This document shows positions 9,463 through 19,334 of a stretch of DNA of 64,000 bases, one piece after another. Within the stretch, counting starts at the first letter, position 1. Each line of letters begins with the position of its first letter. The notes below the pieces were generated by a model. The model did no database searches and was not told where the DNA came from. It saw nothing but the letters and a program-made list of their open reading frames with translations. A program made the translations under genes and the position numbers. The DNA is from Streptomyces sp. MMBL 11-1 (GTDB lineage: Bacteria; Actinomycetota; Actinomycetes; Streptomycetales; Streptomycetaceae): positions 5,893,001-5,957,000 of the forward strand of contig NZ_CP117709.1 in the NCBI RefSeq assembly GCF_028622875.1, given 5' to 3'.

Positions 9463-11724
9463 TTGGCTGCCATCGCCCGCTGGTGCATCAGGCACCGCCT
9501 CGTCGCCGTCCTCATCTGGCTCGCCGCCCTCGGCGGGACCGCCGCCGCGGCAGGCTTCGCGGGTTCGGCGTACTCCAACGACTACGAGGTCCCCGGCACC
9601 GAGTCCGGCCGGGCCACCGAACTCCTCTCCCGCGGCTTCACCGACCTCGGCGGCGACACCGACACCGTCGTCTGGCACACCACCGGCTCCACGGTCCGGG
9701 CCGCCGACGTCGAGCAGACCATGACCCGGACGCTCCACGCGATCGAGGAGCTGCCGGGCGTCGGCGCGGTCACCGGCCCGTACGGGGGCACCGGCCCCGG
9801 CCAGATCAGCGAGGACGGCCACACCGCCTACGCCACGGTCACCTTCGACCGCCCCGCCGACGAGATCCCCGCCTCCCAGGCCCGCGCCCTCGTCGACACC
9901 GCGAAGGGAGCCGAGGCCGACGGGCTCCGGGTCGAGCTGGGCGGCACCGCCGTCGCCCTCACCGAAGCGCCCTCCGTCCACCTCGCCGAGGGCATCGGCG
10001 TCGTCGTCGCGGCCGTCGTGCTCTTCCTCGCCTTCGGCTCGCTCGCCGCCAGCCTGCTGCCCATCGCCACCGCCCTGGTCTCCGTGGGCACCGCCTACGC
10101 GGGCACCGTGCTGCTCGGCCACCTGATGACCGTGGCGGACTTCGCCCCGATGCTCGGCATGCTCATCGGGCTCGGCGTGGGCATCGACTACGCCCTGTTC
10201 ATCGTCACCCGGCACCGCAGAGGGCTGCGGCGCGGGATGTCCGTCGACGAGGCCGCGCAGAACGCCGTCACGACCACCGGCCGCGCCGTCGTCTTCGCCG
10301 GGGCCACCGTCTGCATCGCCCTGCTCGGCATGCTGATCCTGCGGCTCGGCTTCCTCAACGGCGTCGCCATCGCCGCCTCGCTCACCGTCGTCCTCACCGT
10401 GCTGGCCTCGGTGACCCTGCTGCCCGCGCTGCTCTCCCTCATCGGGACGCGGGCGCTCAGCCGCCGCGAGCGGCGACAGCTCGCCGAACACGGGCCGCGG
10501 CCCGAGCTGCCCACCGGCTTCGCCGCCCGCTGGTCCGCGTTCGTGGAGCGGCACCCCAAGCTGCTCGGGGGCATCGCGGCCGTCGTCATGGTGGTGCTCG
10601 CCCTGCCCGCCCTCGGCCTCCACCTGGGCACCTCCGACCAGGGCAACAACCCGGCCACCGCCACCACCCGGCAGGCATACGACCTGATCGCCGACGGCTT
10701 CGGGCCCGGTGTCAACGGCCCCCTCACGATCGCCGCCGAGCTCGACGGCGCGGACGACCGGCTCGCCCTGGACTCGCTGCCCGGCAAGCTGCGCACCACC
10801 GAAGGCGTCGCGTCCGTCGGCCCGGTCACGTACAACAGCGCCGGCGACACCGCGTTCCTCACCGTGGTCCCCGACTCGTCGCCCCAGTCGCAGGACACCA
10901 GCGAGCTGGTCGACCGGATCCGGGACGACGTGCTGCCGCCGGTCCGGGACGCCACCTCGCTTCAGGCCCACGTCGGCGGGGTGACGGCGAGCTACGACGA
11001 CTTCGCCGAGATCATCGTCGGGAAACTGCCGCTCTTCGTCGGGGTCGTCATCTCACTCGGCTGTCTGCTCCTCCTCCTGGCGTTCCGCTCCATCGGCATC
11101 CCGCTCAAGGCCGCCGTGATGAACGTGGCCGCCGTCGCCTCGTCCTTCGGCGTCGTCGTGGCCGTCTTCCAGTGGGGCTGGGGGAGCGAGCTGCTCGGCC
11201 TCGGCAGCGCGGGGCCCATCGAACCCTTCCTCCCCGTGATCATGGTCTCGGTCCTCTTCGGCCTCTCCATGGACTACCAGGTCTTCCTGGTCGGCCGGAT
11301 GTACGAGGAGTGGCTGGAGACCGGCGACAACCGGCGGGCCGTACGGGTCGGCCTCGCCGAGACCGGCCGGGTCATCAACTCCGCCGCCGTGATCATGATC
11401 TCCGTCTTCCTCGCCTTCGTGCTCAGCGGCGACCGGGTCATCGCCATGTTCGGCATCGCGCTGGCCACCGCCGTCGCCCTGGACGCCTTCGTGCTGCGCA
11501 CCCTGCTCGTGCCCGCCCTGATGCACATGCTCGGCGGGGCGAACTGGTGGCTGCCGGGCTGGCTGGACAAGCGGCTGCCCAGGATCAGCATCGAGCCGCC
11601 CGACTGCGTGCCGCTCGGTGCCCGGATCCCGGAGCCACGCGGTACGGGTGCCGGAGAGGGCGCCGGACCGGTGACGGCCCGGCCATCCGGGGAGGAGCGC
11701 GATGTTCGCCGTGTCGCCGGGTGA
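9463..11724 (+). CDS. MMPL/RND-family membrane transporter
   Basis: A 753-residue integral membrane protein with the duplicated RND layout: one membrane helix at the N-terminus, an extracytoplasmic loop, about five helices (residues ~175-320, including MLIGLGVGIDYALFIVTRHR), a second loop and a second helical bundle (residues ~520-700, including VLFGLSMDYQVFLVGRMYEE). The conserved acidic residues in GIDYALF and SMDYQVF are those used for proton coupling in this superfamily. The substrate (lipid, drug or metabolite) cannot be told. TTG 9463 is preceded by GGGAGCT. The gene seems monocistronic. Confidence 0.92.
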   Translation: MAAIARWCIRHRLVAVLIWLAALGGTAAAAGFAGSAYSNDYEVPGTESGRATELLSRGFTDLGGDTDTVVWHTTGSTVRAADVEQTMTRTLHAIEELPGVGAVTGPYGGTGPGQISEDGHTAYATVTFDRPADEIPASQARALVDTAKGAEADGLRVELGGTAVALTEAPSVHLAEGIGVVVAAVVLFLAFGSLAASLLPIATALVSVGTAYAGTVLLGHLMTVADFAPMLGMLIGLGVGIDYALFIVTRHRRGLRRGMSVDEAAQNAVTTTGRAVVFAGATVCIALLGMLILRLGFLNGVAIAASLTVVLTVLASVTLLPALLSLIGTRALSRRERRQLAEHGPRPELPTGFAARWSAFVERHPKLLGGIAAVVMVVLALPALGLHLGTSDQGNNPATATTRQAYDLIADGFGPGVNGPLTIAAELDGADDRLALDSLPGKLRTTEGVASVGPVTYNSAGDTAFLTVVPDSSPQSQDTSELVDRIRDDVLPPVRDATSLQAHVGGVTASYDDFAEIIVGKLPLFVGVVISLGCLLLLLAFRSIGIPLKAAVMNVAAVASSFGVVVAVFQWGWGSELLGLGSAGPIEPFLPVIMVSVLFGLSMDYQVFLVGRMYEEWLETGDNRRAVRVGLAETGRVINSAAVIMISVFLAFVLSGDRVIAMFGIALATAVALDAFVLRTLLVPALMHMLGGANWWLPGWLDKRLPRISIEPPDCVPLGARIPEPRGTGAGEGAGPVTARPSGEERDVRRVAG

Positions 11725-11847
11725 CGACCGGGCTCCGAGATCTGGTCCGTCCTCGCCCCGGAATGGCGGGCCCGGCCCGGGCGCTGAGCCCCGGCGCGGT
11801 CCGCGGCGTTAAGGGGGCTCTCATCCGGGCCGCCTAGCGTGCGGCGC

Positions 11848-12543
11848 ATGAACACCACCCCCTCCAAGACGACGACCCCGACCCCGACCACCCCGCCCGC
11901 CGGGACGACCGACCCCGCCGAGGGCACCGCCGACGCCGTCACGGAGGAGGCGACCGCGCAGGACTCCCTGGTGAAGGACCCGGCGGAGGACTCCGCGGCC
12001 AAGGACACCACCGGCACACCGTCAGACGCGACGGACCCCGGAACGGCCCCCGACGACCTCGCCGGGCAGGCCGAGGGCGAGGCCGGGGACGACGACGACG
12101 TCCTGGAGCCCGACCCCTTCGAGGAAGCCCGCCACGGCGTCGGCGCGGGCGCGGCGGCCGTCGTCTCCGCCGCCCTCGGCATCGTCGCCCTGACCGGCGC
12201 GTGGTCCGGCCGGGTCGCCGCCGAGCGCGAGACGCTCATCGGCCAGATCCAGACCTCCGGCGGCGGCAGCGCGGCCCAGCAGATCTCCGAGATCTACGGG
12301 GACGCCTGGCACACCACCGCCCTGGTCAACGGCGTCTTCGCCGTCCTGGCCCTGCTCGTCGGCGTCTTCGTCCTGGTCCGCCCCGCCTTCGGCACCCCCT
12401 CCGGGCGCCCGCAGCCCACCTGGGTCCGCGCGGTCGCCCTGGCCGGAGTCGCCCTCGGCGTCCTCGGTGTGCTGATCTCCGCGGGCATGTACCTCGACCT
12501 CTTCGTCCCCCTGCCCACCGCGGGCACCCCGGCCGGCGGCTGA
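11848..12543 (+). CDS. Membrane protein with acidic Thr/Pro-rich N-terminus
   Basis: A 231-residue protein. The first ~95 residues are low-complexity, rich in Thr, Pro, Asp and Glu, and probably disordered and cytoplasmic. Then come three hydrophobic segments ([58 protein letters not shown]). ATG 11848 was chosen because TAGCGT at 11835-11840 is spaced as the -10 of a leaderless transcript; a GTG three codons earlier overlaps that box. No named family recognised. It resembles small Streptomyces membrane proteins of unknown function. Confidence 0.75.
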   Translation: MNTTPSKTTTPTPTTPPAGTTDPAEGTADAVTEEATAQDSLVKDPAEDSAAKDTTGTPSDATDPGTAPDDLAGQAEGEAGDDDDVLEPDPFEEARHGVGAGAAAVVSAALGIVALTGAWSGRVAAERETLIGQIQTSGGGSAAQQISEIYGDAWHTTALVNGVFAVLALLVGVFVLVRPAFGTPSGRPQPTWVRAVALAGVALGVLGVLISAGMYLDLFVPLPTAGTPAGG

Positions 12544-12766
12544 GCCGGGGCGCACCCCCGTACGGCACGGTCTAAGGCCCCCGCCCACCCCTCGGACACC
12601 CGAGGCCCGGCCCTAAGGCCCCCACCACCGCGAAGATGCGGAACTCGCCCGATGCGGCACCCCCTCCTGGCCGACGACAGTGGACCCACAGCGGACACAG
12701 GGACCCGGCCGACCCGGCCCGGCACCCCTCAGGTCCGCTGCCACGACCAGGAACCAGGGGCCCACC

Positions 12767-12943
12767 ATGTACGAGTACGAGCTCTACCGCTCCACCTCCG
12801 CCGAGCTGATCCGCCGGGCCGACGCCGAGCGGGAGATCGGCCGGGCCCGCCTCGCCCGCCGGGCCGCCCGCCGCTCCGGACGCGGTGATCCCGAAGGGAA
12901 GGTGGTGGAGGGCGACCGCGCCCGCTTCGCCCCGGCCGCCTGA
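12767..12943 (+). CDS. Small Arg/Ala-rich protein upstream of the LAL regulator
   Basis: A 58-residue ORF starting MYEYELYRSTSAELIRRADA, continuing as a charged helix (EREIGRARLARRAARR) and ending in an acidic-basic tail. AGGGGC before the ATG is a modest binding site. Its stop is two bases before the GTG of the next large gene, so the pair is probably translationally linked. Small proteins with this opening are, as far as I recall, widespread in Streptomyces without assigned function. Codon use matches neighbours. Confidence 0.65.
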   Translation: MYEYELYRSTSAELIRRADAEREIGRARLARRAARRSGRGDPEGKVVEGDRARFAPAA

Positions 12944-12945
12944 CG

Positions 12946-15900
12946 GTGTCCGGGACCGGGCGCACCACGGCACCGGTCGCCGGTCCCGCCGACGCCCCCG
13001 CGGCATCGGGCGCGGCGGGCCCGGACCGCGCCGGGATCATGATCACCGTCCGCGAAAAGCCTCCCGCCGGCTCGTACGCGTATGCGATGCTCGGCGGCGT
13101 GGAGACCAGGTCAGTCAGCCCCGTGTTCATCGGGCGCGCCGAGGAGTTCGCCGCGCTCACCGAGGCGCTCGCGCGGGCCGCGTCCGGCGACCCGCAGGCA
13201 CTGCTGATCGGCGGCGAGGCAGGCGTCGGCAAGACCCGCCTGGTCGAGCGGTTCGTCACGGCGGCCGAACGGCGCGGCGCCGTCGTCGCCGTCGGGTCCT
13301 GCGTCGAGATCGGGGCCGACGGACTGCCGTTCGCCCCCTTCCCCACCGCCCTGCGCGCCCTGCGCCGGGACCTGCCCGAGGAGATGGCCGCCGCCTGCGC
13401 CGGCCAGGAGGGCGAGCTGGCCCGGCTCCTGCCCGAACTGGGCGAGGTCCACCGGGACACGACCGACGAGCACAGCATCGCCCGCCTCTTCGAACTCACC
13501 GTAAGGCTGCTGGAACGGATCTCCGCCGAACGCGTGGTCGTCCTCGTCCTGGAGGACCTGCACTGGGCGGACGCCTCCACCCGGCACCTGCTCGCCTACC
13601 TCTTCCGCACCCTGGGCAGCGGCCGCCTCATGGTCGTCGGCACCTACCGCGCCGACGACATCCACCGCCGCCACCCCCTGCGGCCGCTCCTCGCCGAGCT
13701 GGACCGGCTGCGCACCGTCACCCGCGTCGAGCTCGACCGGTTCAGCCACGACGAGGTCGGCCGCCAGCTCGCCGGCATCCTGGCCGAGACCCCCGAGGCC
13801 GCACTCGTCGACGAGATCTTCGAACGCTCCGACGGCAACGCCTTCTTCGTCGAGGAGCTGGCCCGCTCCCTGGAGTGCTGCGGCGACAGCTCCGGCCTGA
13901 CCGAATCGCTCCGCGACCTCCTGCTCGTCCGCGTGGAGGCGCTCCCCGAGCACGCCCAGCGGATCGCCAGGCTGGTCGCCGAGGGCGGCTCCTTCGTCGA
14001 ACACGAACTGCTGGCCACCGTCGCCGGACTGGGCGAGGACGACCTCGACGAGGCCCTGCGCGCGGCCGTCGGCGCCAACCTGCTGCAACCGGCTCCCGAC
14101 AACGACGGCTACCGCTTCCGGCACTCCCTGGTCCGCGAGGCCGTCAGCGACGATCTGCTGCCCGGTGAACGCACCCGCGTCAACCGCCGGTACGCCGAAG
14201 CGCTGGAAGCCGATCCCTCGCTCGTCCGGGACGACGAACGCGCCACCCGCCTCGCCAGCTACTGGTACGCCGCCCACGACGCCGCCAAGGCCCTGCCCGC
14301 CGTGCTCCGGGCCGCCGTCGAGGCCCGCCGCCGCTACGCCTACTCCGAGCAACTGAGACTGCTGGAACGGGCGATGGAGCTCTGGGACGACGTCCCCGAC
14401 GCGGTGCTCGCCACCCTGCGCCCCTTCGACTACGCCGAGGTCTACCCGGCGTCCGGCTGCGACCCGGAGAACACCCCGCTGCGCTACCTGGACGTCATGG
14501 CCGAGGCCACCGTCGCCGCCCACTTCGGCGGTGACCGCAAACGCGCCCTGGCCATCTCGAAGAAGGCGATGCGGGTCCTGGCGTCCGAGGCCGACCCGCT
14601 GCGCGAGGCCTGGTTCTGGGTCCAGCGCAGCCGGCTGATGCAGGGGCTCGACAAGGGGGACGGCTGGGAGGAGCTGGCCACCGCGCAGGAACTGGTGCGC
14701 GGACTGCCGCCGTCCCCGGTGCAGGCCGACGTCCTGACCAACGTGGCCAGTTGGCGGGCGCTGCACCAGCCGGGCCCGCAGGCGCTCGCCGACAGCGACC
14801 GCGCGGTGGAGTACGCCCGGCTCGTCGGCGACGAGTACATCGAGCTGCACGCCCGCCTCACCCGGGGCTGGCTCACCGCGGACGCGGGCGGCGTCGAGGA
14901 CGGCCTCGCCGAGATGTACGCGGTCCGGGACCGTGCCGAGAAGCTGCACCTGATGAACCTGCTGGGCCGGGTCAGCGTCAACCTGCCCTCCTCGCTCGAA
15001 GCGATGGGCCGCTCGCTGGAGGCCGTCGCCGCCGCCGACCACGGCATCGAGATCTGCCACAGCCACGGACTGGCCGACTCCGGGGCCTGGGTGTACGCCA
15101 ACCAGGCGCAATCCCTGTTCTCCCTGGGACACTGGGCCCAGAGCGAGGCCGCCGCCGCGTCCGCCGGCCGTCTCGCCCTGGCCTCCAAGGCGAAGGGGCT
15201 CGCCGCCCTGCGTCGTACCGAACTGGCCGTCGCCCGCGGAGACTTCGCCGAGGCGGAGGAACTGCTCGCCCTGGCCCGCAAGCACTTCGGCCAGCGCGAC
15301 CCGCAGCCCCAGCACCTGATCGCCCCCGTCCGGCACACCATGCTGCTGGCCGCATCGCAGGGCCGGCTCGCCGAGGCGCGGGCCGTGTTCGAGGAACTGG
15401 CCCGGCACGGCTTCCCGCCCGGCACCCAGCGCTACGCCCTGCCGCTGCTCCAGACCGCCGCCATGATCGAGGCGGACGCCCGGGGGCTGCCCGCCGCCGA
15501 ACCGGACCGCCCGGAGCTGCTCGCGCTGATCCGCCGGTGCGTGAAGAGCCTGCCGATGCTCGTCCCCGTGTGGGCGGCCCACGGCGTCCTCATCGACGCG
15601 GAGCTGGCCCGCGCGGAGGGCACGGACACCCCCGGTCACTGGGCGCGCGCCGCCGAGGCCTTCGGTCCGCTGAGCCGCCCCTACGAACTGGCCCAGATCC
15701 ACCGCCGCTGGGCGGAGTCCCTGCTCATCGCCCCCGGCGACCGGTCCACCGCCACGGTCCTGCTGCACCGCGCCCGGGAGGCCGCGCACCGGCTCGGCGC
15801 GCGCCCGCTCGCCGAGGCGGTCGAACAGCTGGCGGCCCGCGCCCGCATCCCCCTGGACGGCCCCGGCGCTCCATCCGGCCCCGACGCCGAGATCCACCCG

Positions 15901-16188
15901 GCCGTCCTGACCGCCGTGTCCGCCGCAGGGAGCCCCGAGGGGAGGTCGGCCGACGAACAGGACCCCGCCATCGCCGCCGTGGCGTCCTTCGGGCTCACCC
16001 CGCGCGAGCAGGACGTTCACCGGCTGGTCGCGGCCGGGCACACCAACCGCAGGATCGCCGAGGAGCTGTTCATCTCGCCGAAGACCGCGAGCGTGCACGT
16101 CTCCAACATCCTGGCCAAGCTCGGCGTCTCCAGCCGCGGCGAGGCGGCCGCCCTCGCCCACCGCCTCCGCCTCTACCCGGCCGCGTAG
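12946..16188 (+). CDS. Large ATP-binding LuxR-family (LAL) transcriptional regulator
   Basis: About 1080 residues. After a short Ala/Pro leader comes a STAND-type ATPase: Walker A GGEAGVGKT at residues 89-97, Walker B region VVLVLEDLHWADAST, and the sensor-like RFRHSLVREAV. A long helical TPR-like middle follows (residues ~420-980). The C-terminus carries a LuxR helix-turn-helix (LTPREQDVHRLVAAGHTNRR, FISPKTASVHVSNILAKLGV). Such LAL proteins typically activate metabolite or sugar-use genes after binding an inducer and ATP. No obvious target operon adjoins. The GTG start is uncertain: ATG 13039 and ATG 13087 are alternatives, the last just before SPVFIGRAEEF where homology should begin. Confidence 0.88.
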   Translation: MSGTGRTTAPVAGPADAPAASGAAGPDRAGIMITVREKPPAGSYAYAMLGGVETRSVSPVFIGRAEEFAALTEALARAASGDPQALLIGGEAGVGKTRLVERFVTAAERRGAVVAVGSCVEIGADGLPFAPFPTALRALRRDLPEEMAAACAGQEGELARLLPELGEVHRDTTDEHSIARLFELTVRLLERISAERVVVLVLEDLHWADASTRHLLAYLFRTLGSGRLMVVGTYRADDIHRRHPLRPLLAELDRLRTVTRVELDRFSHDEVGRQLAGILAETPEAALVDEIFERSDGNAFFVEELARSLECCGDSSGLTESLRDLLLVRVEALPEHAQRIARLVAEGGSFVEHELLATVAGLGEDDLDEALRAAVGANLLQPAPDNDGYRFRHSLVREAVSDDLLPGERTRVNRRYAEALEADPSLVRDDERATRLASYWYAAHDAAKALPAVLRAAVEARRRYAYSEQLRLLERAMELWDDVPDAVLATLRPFDYAEVYPASGCDPENTPLRYLDVMAEATVAAHFGGDRKRALAISKKAMRVLASEADPLREAWFWVQRSRLMQGLDKGDGWEELATAQELVRGLPPSPVQADVLTNVASWRALHQPGPQALADSDRAVEYARLVGDEYIELHARLTRGWLTADAGGVEDGLAEMYAVRDRAEKLHLMNLLGRVSVNLPSSLEAMGRSLEAVAAADHGIEICHSHGLADSGAWVYANQAQSLFSLGHWAQSEAAAASAGRLALASKAKGLAALRRTELAVARGDFAEAEELLALARKHFGQRDPQPQHLIAPVRHTMLLAASQGRLAEARAVFEELARHGFPPGTQRYALPLLQTAAMIEADARGLPAAEPDRPELLALIRRCVKSLPMLVPVWAAHGVLIDAELARAEGTDTPGHWARAAEAFGPLSRPYELAQIHRRWAESLLIAPGDRSTATVLLHRAREAAHRLGARPLAEAVEQLAARARIPLDGPGAPSGPDAEIHPAVLTAVSAAGSPEGRSADEQDPAIAAVASFGLTPREQDVHRLVAAGHTNRRIAEELFISPKTASVHVSNILAKLGVSSRGEAAALAHRLRLYPAA

Positions 16189-16209
16189 GCCTCGGTCACG
16201 CCCCTGCGT

Positions 16210-16530
16210 CTACGTCCCGGGCTCCTCCTCCGCGCGCCGCTCGGGCCCGCTCACCGGCTTCCCGGCTCTCGGCCGGTCCAGGACGGCGTCCTGCTCGGGC
16301 GCGGCCGGAAGCATGCGGCCGTTCGGGGGCCCGGCGGCGGCGTCCGAGGGCATACGGGGAGCGGTTTCCGCGGCCGGGGCGCGGACGGTCACCTTCCCCG
16401 AGGTCAGGTCTATCGGCCCCCGGTCCGGATCGCCGACGCCGAGATCCACCCGGCTCAGCTCCAGCCGCCGCCGCTCGTCCGAGGTGTGCTTGCGCCCCGG
16501 GGCGAACAGCTCCTCGAAGAAATTGAACAC
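16210..16530 (-). CDS. Small DUF6191-like protein
   Basis: A 106-residue protein beginning FNFFEELFAPGRKHTSDE and containing RRRLELSRVDLGVGDPDRGP and IDLTSGKVTVR, the pattern of a small Streptomyces family I recall as DUF6191, function unknown. The GTG at 16530 is preferred over an ATG 21 bases upstream because GGAGGGA lies nine bases before the GTG and inside the longer version. The C-terminal half is Pro/Ala-rich and likely disordered. The gene converges on the LAL regulator with only 21 bp between stops. Confidence 0.75.
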   Translation of the reverse strand: MFNFFEELFAPGRKHTSDERRRLELSRVDLGVGDPDRGPIDLTSGKVTVRAPAAETAPRMPSDAAAGPPNGRMLPAAPEQDAVLDRPRAGKPVSGPERRAEEEPGT

Positions 16531-16568
16531 GGGCCGTGCTCCCTCCGACATGCCGCACGGGCGGTCGG

Positions 16569-17777
16569 CTACTCCACCTCCACCTCAAGGACCCTGTCGT
16601 CCCCGGGCTTCGGCGTGCCCCGTCCGTCCGTGTTGCTGGTGACCAGCCACAGACGGTCGCTCCCCGCACTCACCACGGTGCGCAGGCGGCCGTGCTTCTC
16701 CTCCAGGAACGACTGGGGGTCCGCATAAGGTTCCTCCGCCTTCTCGCCGGACAGCGGAATGCGCCAGAGCCGCTCGCCGCGCAGCCCGGCCATCCAGATC
16801 GAGCCCTTCGCGTAGGCGATTCCGCTGGGGGAGGCCTCGGAGGTCTTCCACTGGGCCACCGGGTCGATGAACCCGTCCTCGCCCTCCCGGCCCTCGACCT
16901 CGGGCCAGCCGTAGTTCCCGCCGGGCTCGATCAGATTCAGCTCGTCCCAGGTGTTCTGGCCGAACTCGGCGGCCCACAGCCGCTTCTCCTTGTCCCAGGC
17001 GAGTCCCTGAACATTGCGGTGGCCGTACGAATACACCACCGAGTCCGCCTCCGGATTGCCGTGCACCGGCTCGCCGTCGGGGGTCATCCGCAGGATCTTG
17101 CCCGCCAGCGACTCCTTGTCCTGGGCCAGCCCGGTGTCCCCGGTCTCGCCCGTGCCCGCGTACAGCATCTTGTCCGGGCCGAACGCGATCCGGCCGCCGT
17201 TGTGGATGCTGCCCTTGGGGATGCCGCGCAGGACGGTGTCCGGGGCCCCCAGCTGCTGTCCCGCCGGGCGCTTCTCGTCGTAACTCATGCGGACGATCCG
17301 GTTGTCGGACGTGGTGGTGAAGTAGGCGTACACCAGCTGGTCCGCGCCGAACGTGGAGGAGACGGCGAGCCCGAGCAGCCCGCCCTCGCCGGCCGGGGCC
17401 ACCCCGGGCACCGAGCCGAGCAGCGTCCGCTTCCCGCTCCCGCCGTCGATCCGGTGGACCGTGCCCTCGTCGCGCGAGGACACCAGCAGGTCACCGCCCG
17501 GCAGCGCGGCCAGGCCCCAGGGCGACTTCAGCCCCTCGGTCAGCGTCGAGACCACCTTCGCCGAGCCCTTCGCGGGCGGCAGATCCGCCGACCGGCTCGG
17601 CGAGGCCGGAGGAGCGGAGTCCCCGGAAGCGCTCGGGGAACCCGCGGGCCGCCCGGACGAACCACCGTCCCCGCCGGAACACGCGGCGGACAGCAGCAGG
17701 GCGGCCGACGCCAGCAGGGCCACCACCCCCCTGCGCGTCGCCGGGGACTGCACAGGTCCGAACAGAGCACCACGCAC
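16569..17777 (-). CDS. Lipoprotein PQQ-dependent sugar dehydrogenase-like protein
   Basis: A 402-residue secreted lipoprotein. The signal (GVVALLASAALLLSAAC) ends in a lipobox with the acylated Cys, followed by a Gly/Ser/Pro linker. The rest is the six-bladed propeller of the soluble glucose/sorbosone dehydrogenase family: LKSPWGLAALPGGDLLVSSR, EGGLLGLAVS, HNGGRIAFGPDKMLYAGTGE, SYGHRNVQGLAWD, GGNYGWPEVEG. These include the histidine and Arg-Asn region known to bind PQQ or substrate. It probably oxidises aldose sugars at the outer face of the membrane. It lies immediately downstream of the DUF6191-like gene's promoter and is independently transcribed. Confidence 0.9.
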   Translation of the reverse strand: MRGALFGPVQSPATRRGVVALLASAALLLSAACSGGDGGSSGRPAGSPSASGDSAPPASPSRSADLPPAKGSAKVVSTLTEGLKSPWGLAALPGGDLLVSSRDEGTVHRIDGGSGKRTLLGSVPGVAPAGEGGLLGLAVSSTFGADQLVYAYFTTTSDNRIVRMSYDEKRPAGQQLGAPDTVLRGIPKGSIHNGGRIAFGPDKMLYAGTGETGDTGLAQDKESLAGKILRMTPDGEPVHGNPEADSVVYSYGHRNVQGLAWDKEKRLWAAEFGQNTWDELNLIEPGGNYGWPEVEGREGEDGFIDPVAQWKTSEASPSGIAYAKGSIWMAGLRGERLWRIPLSGEKAEEPYADPQSFLEEKHGRLRTVVSAGSDRLWLVTSNTDGRGTPKPGDDRVLEVEVE

Positions 17778-17877
17778 GGAACCGATCCTTTCGACGGTTG
17801 CCTGACTACCTGTTCCTACACCGCGGCCGGCCCAGGAGTTCCCGATGCGCCCATTCTCCCGCCGCGCGGCGGGAGAC

Positions 17878-17951
17878 GCCCGACCCGTCGGCGCCCGGCC
17901 TGTCGACGCCCGGCCTGTCGACGCCCGACCCGTCGGCGCCCGGCCCGGTCG
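17878..17951. repeat. Short 15-bp imperfect tandem repeats
   Basis: Alternating units of the type CGACGCCCGGCCTGT and CGGCGCCCGACCCGT fill the stretch between two minus-strand genes. The 278-bp gap (17778-18055) otherwise holds no gene. Confidence 0.7.
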
Positions 17952-18055
17952 GCTCCCGGCCCACCGACGCCCGGCCCGGTCGCCCCTCGCCTCCGTCGCC
18001 CTTCCCCGCCGGCGGCCTCAGCCCCGTGACGCTCGGCCCTCAGCCCCGAGGCGGC

Positions 18056-19054
18056 TCAGTCCCACGACTCGCGGGCGGCGGGCAGGCCGTCGATCTCCGC
18101 CAGGTCCCGGTCGTCCAGGACCACCCGCGCCGCCCCGGCGTTCTCCACCGCCCACTGCTCCCGCTTCGCCCCCGGCACCGGCACCACGTGCGGCCCCTGG
18201 CGCAGCACCCACGCCAGCGCCACCTGGGCGACCGTCGCCCCGCGCCGCTCCGCGACCCGCCGCAGCCCGGCCACCACCGGCTGGTTCGCCGCCATCACCT
18301 CCGCCGTGAACCGCGGATGCCTGGCCCGCAGATCCTCCGGCTCGAACCCCTGGCCCGGCTTCAGCGTCCCGGTCAGATAGCCGCTGCCCAGCGGCATCGC
18401 CGCCAGCAGCCCGACCCCGCGCGCCGCACACCACGGCAGCAGCTCCGCCAGCGCCTCGCGCGACCACACCGACAGCTCCGCCTCGACGGCGCTGACCGGG
18501 AAGACCTGCTGGATCCGCTCCAACTGCCGGATCGTTCCCTCATGCGGTCCCGCACCCGACCGGCGCGGGGCCCGCGCTCCCACCGCGCACAGCCCGAGCG
18601 AGCGCACCTTGCCCGCGGTGACCAGCTCCGCCATCGCACCCCAGGTCTCCTCCACCGGCACCTCGGGGTCGGCCCGGTGCAGCTGGTACAGGTCGATCAC
18701 CTCGGTCTGGAGCCGCCGCAGCGAGGCGTCACAGGCCCGCCGCACGTACCCCGGCCGGCCGTTGGCGACGATGTGCTGATCGCCCACCAGCAGCCCGCAC
18801 TTGGTGGAGACGAACGCCTCCTGGCGGCGGCCCTTCAGCGCGCGCCCCACCAGCAGCTCATTGGTGAACGGGCCGTACATGTCGGCGGTGTCGAGCAGCC
18901 GGACGCCCGCGTCCAGCGCCGCGTGCACCGTCCGCACCGAACGGTCGCCGAGCTGCTGCGAGGCGCTGTAACCCCAGCTCATCGGCATGCAGCCCAGCCC
19001 GACCGCACCCACGGCGAGCCCCGCCGCCCCGATTGTCCTGCTCTCCAACTCCAC
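18056..19054 (-). CDS. Aldo/keto reductase
   Basis: A 332-residue protein of the AKR superfamily, with the barrel opening (ESRTIGAAGLAVGAVGLGCM) and catalytic tetrad visible: Asp and Tyr in LLDTADMYGP, Lys in FVSTKCG, and His in DLYQLHRAD. NADPH-site residues are suggested by PVPGAKREQW near the C-terminus. It reduces carbonyl compounds with NADPH; the natural substrate is unknown. GTG 19054 was chosen because AGGAAAGG precedes it, while the frame upstream has no family similarity. It is divergent from the 2-hydroxyacid dehydrogenase gene. Confidence 0.9.
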   Translation of the reverse strand: MELESRTIGAAGLAVGAVGLGCMPMSWGYSASQQLGDRSVRTVHAALDAGVRLLDTADMYGPFTNELLVGRALKGRRQEAFVSTKCGLLVGDQHIVANGRPGYVRRACDASLRRLQTEVIDLYQLHRADPEVPVEETWGAMAELVTAGKVRSLGLCAVGARAPRRSGAGPHEGTIRQLERIQQVFPVSAVEAELSVWSREALAELLPWCAARGVGLLAAMPLGSGYLTGTLKPGQGFEPEDLRARHPRFTAEVMAANQPVVAGLRRVAERRGATVAQVALAWVLRQGPHVVPVPGAKREQWAVENAGAARVVLDDRDLAEIDGLPAARESWD

Positions 19055-19334
19055 GAACCCTTTCCTGGACGAGCCATTCCGCCTTCCCGTCCGCCGCGGT
19101 CCGCGGGCGGCTCTTCCGGGAACGGCGCGGGAGCACGGTCCCGGACCCGGACGGTCACGCCCGTCCGATCCACGACACGGGTCCCTGTCGGGGGAGTTCG
19201 GTGAGTGATGGACGGAAGTGTTTGGGCGATGTGACGATACGCGGCCGTCCGGCCCGCACGCACGGATGGCCGCTCGCGGCCGCGCATGATCGAACTCTGG
19301 AGCGCTCGCACATCCGTCGCATAGCCTCCTGACC

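Noticed and set aside
7887..11837. A 1316-residue plus-strand frame spanning the phospholipase and MMPL genes
   Set aside because: Arg/Pro/His-rich nonsense in a shifted frame of two well-supported genes; the long openness comes from the absence of AT-rich stop codons.
13111..16161. A 1016-residue antisense frame opposite the LAL regulator
   Set aside because: Composition typical of antisense frames (Gly/Gln/Asp-rich), no ribosome binding site or domains; the plus-strand product has Walker and LuxR motifs.
12946..19054. A biosynthetic gene cluster around the LAL regulator
   Set aside because: Neighbouring genes are unrelated oxidoreductases and a small DUF6191-like gene on the other strand; no core biosynthetic enzyme is present.
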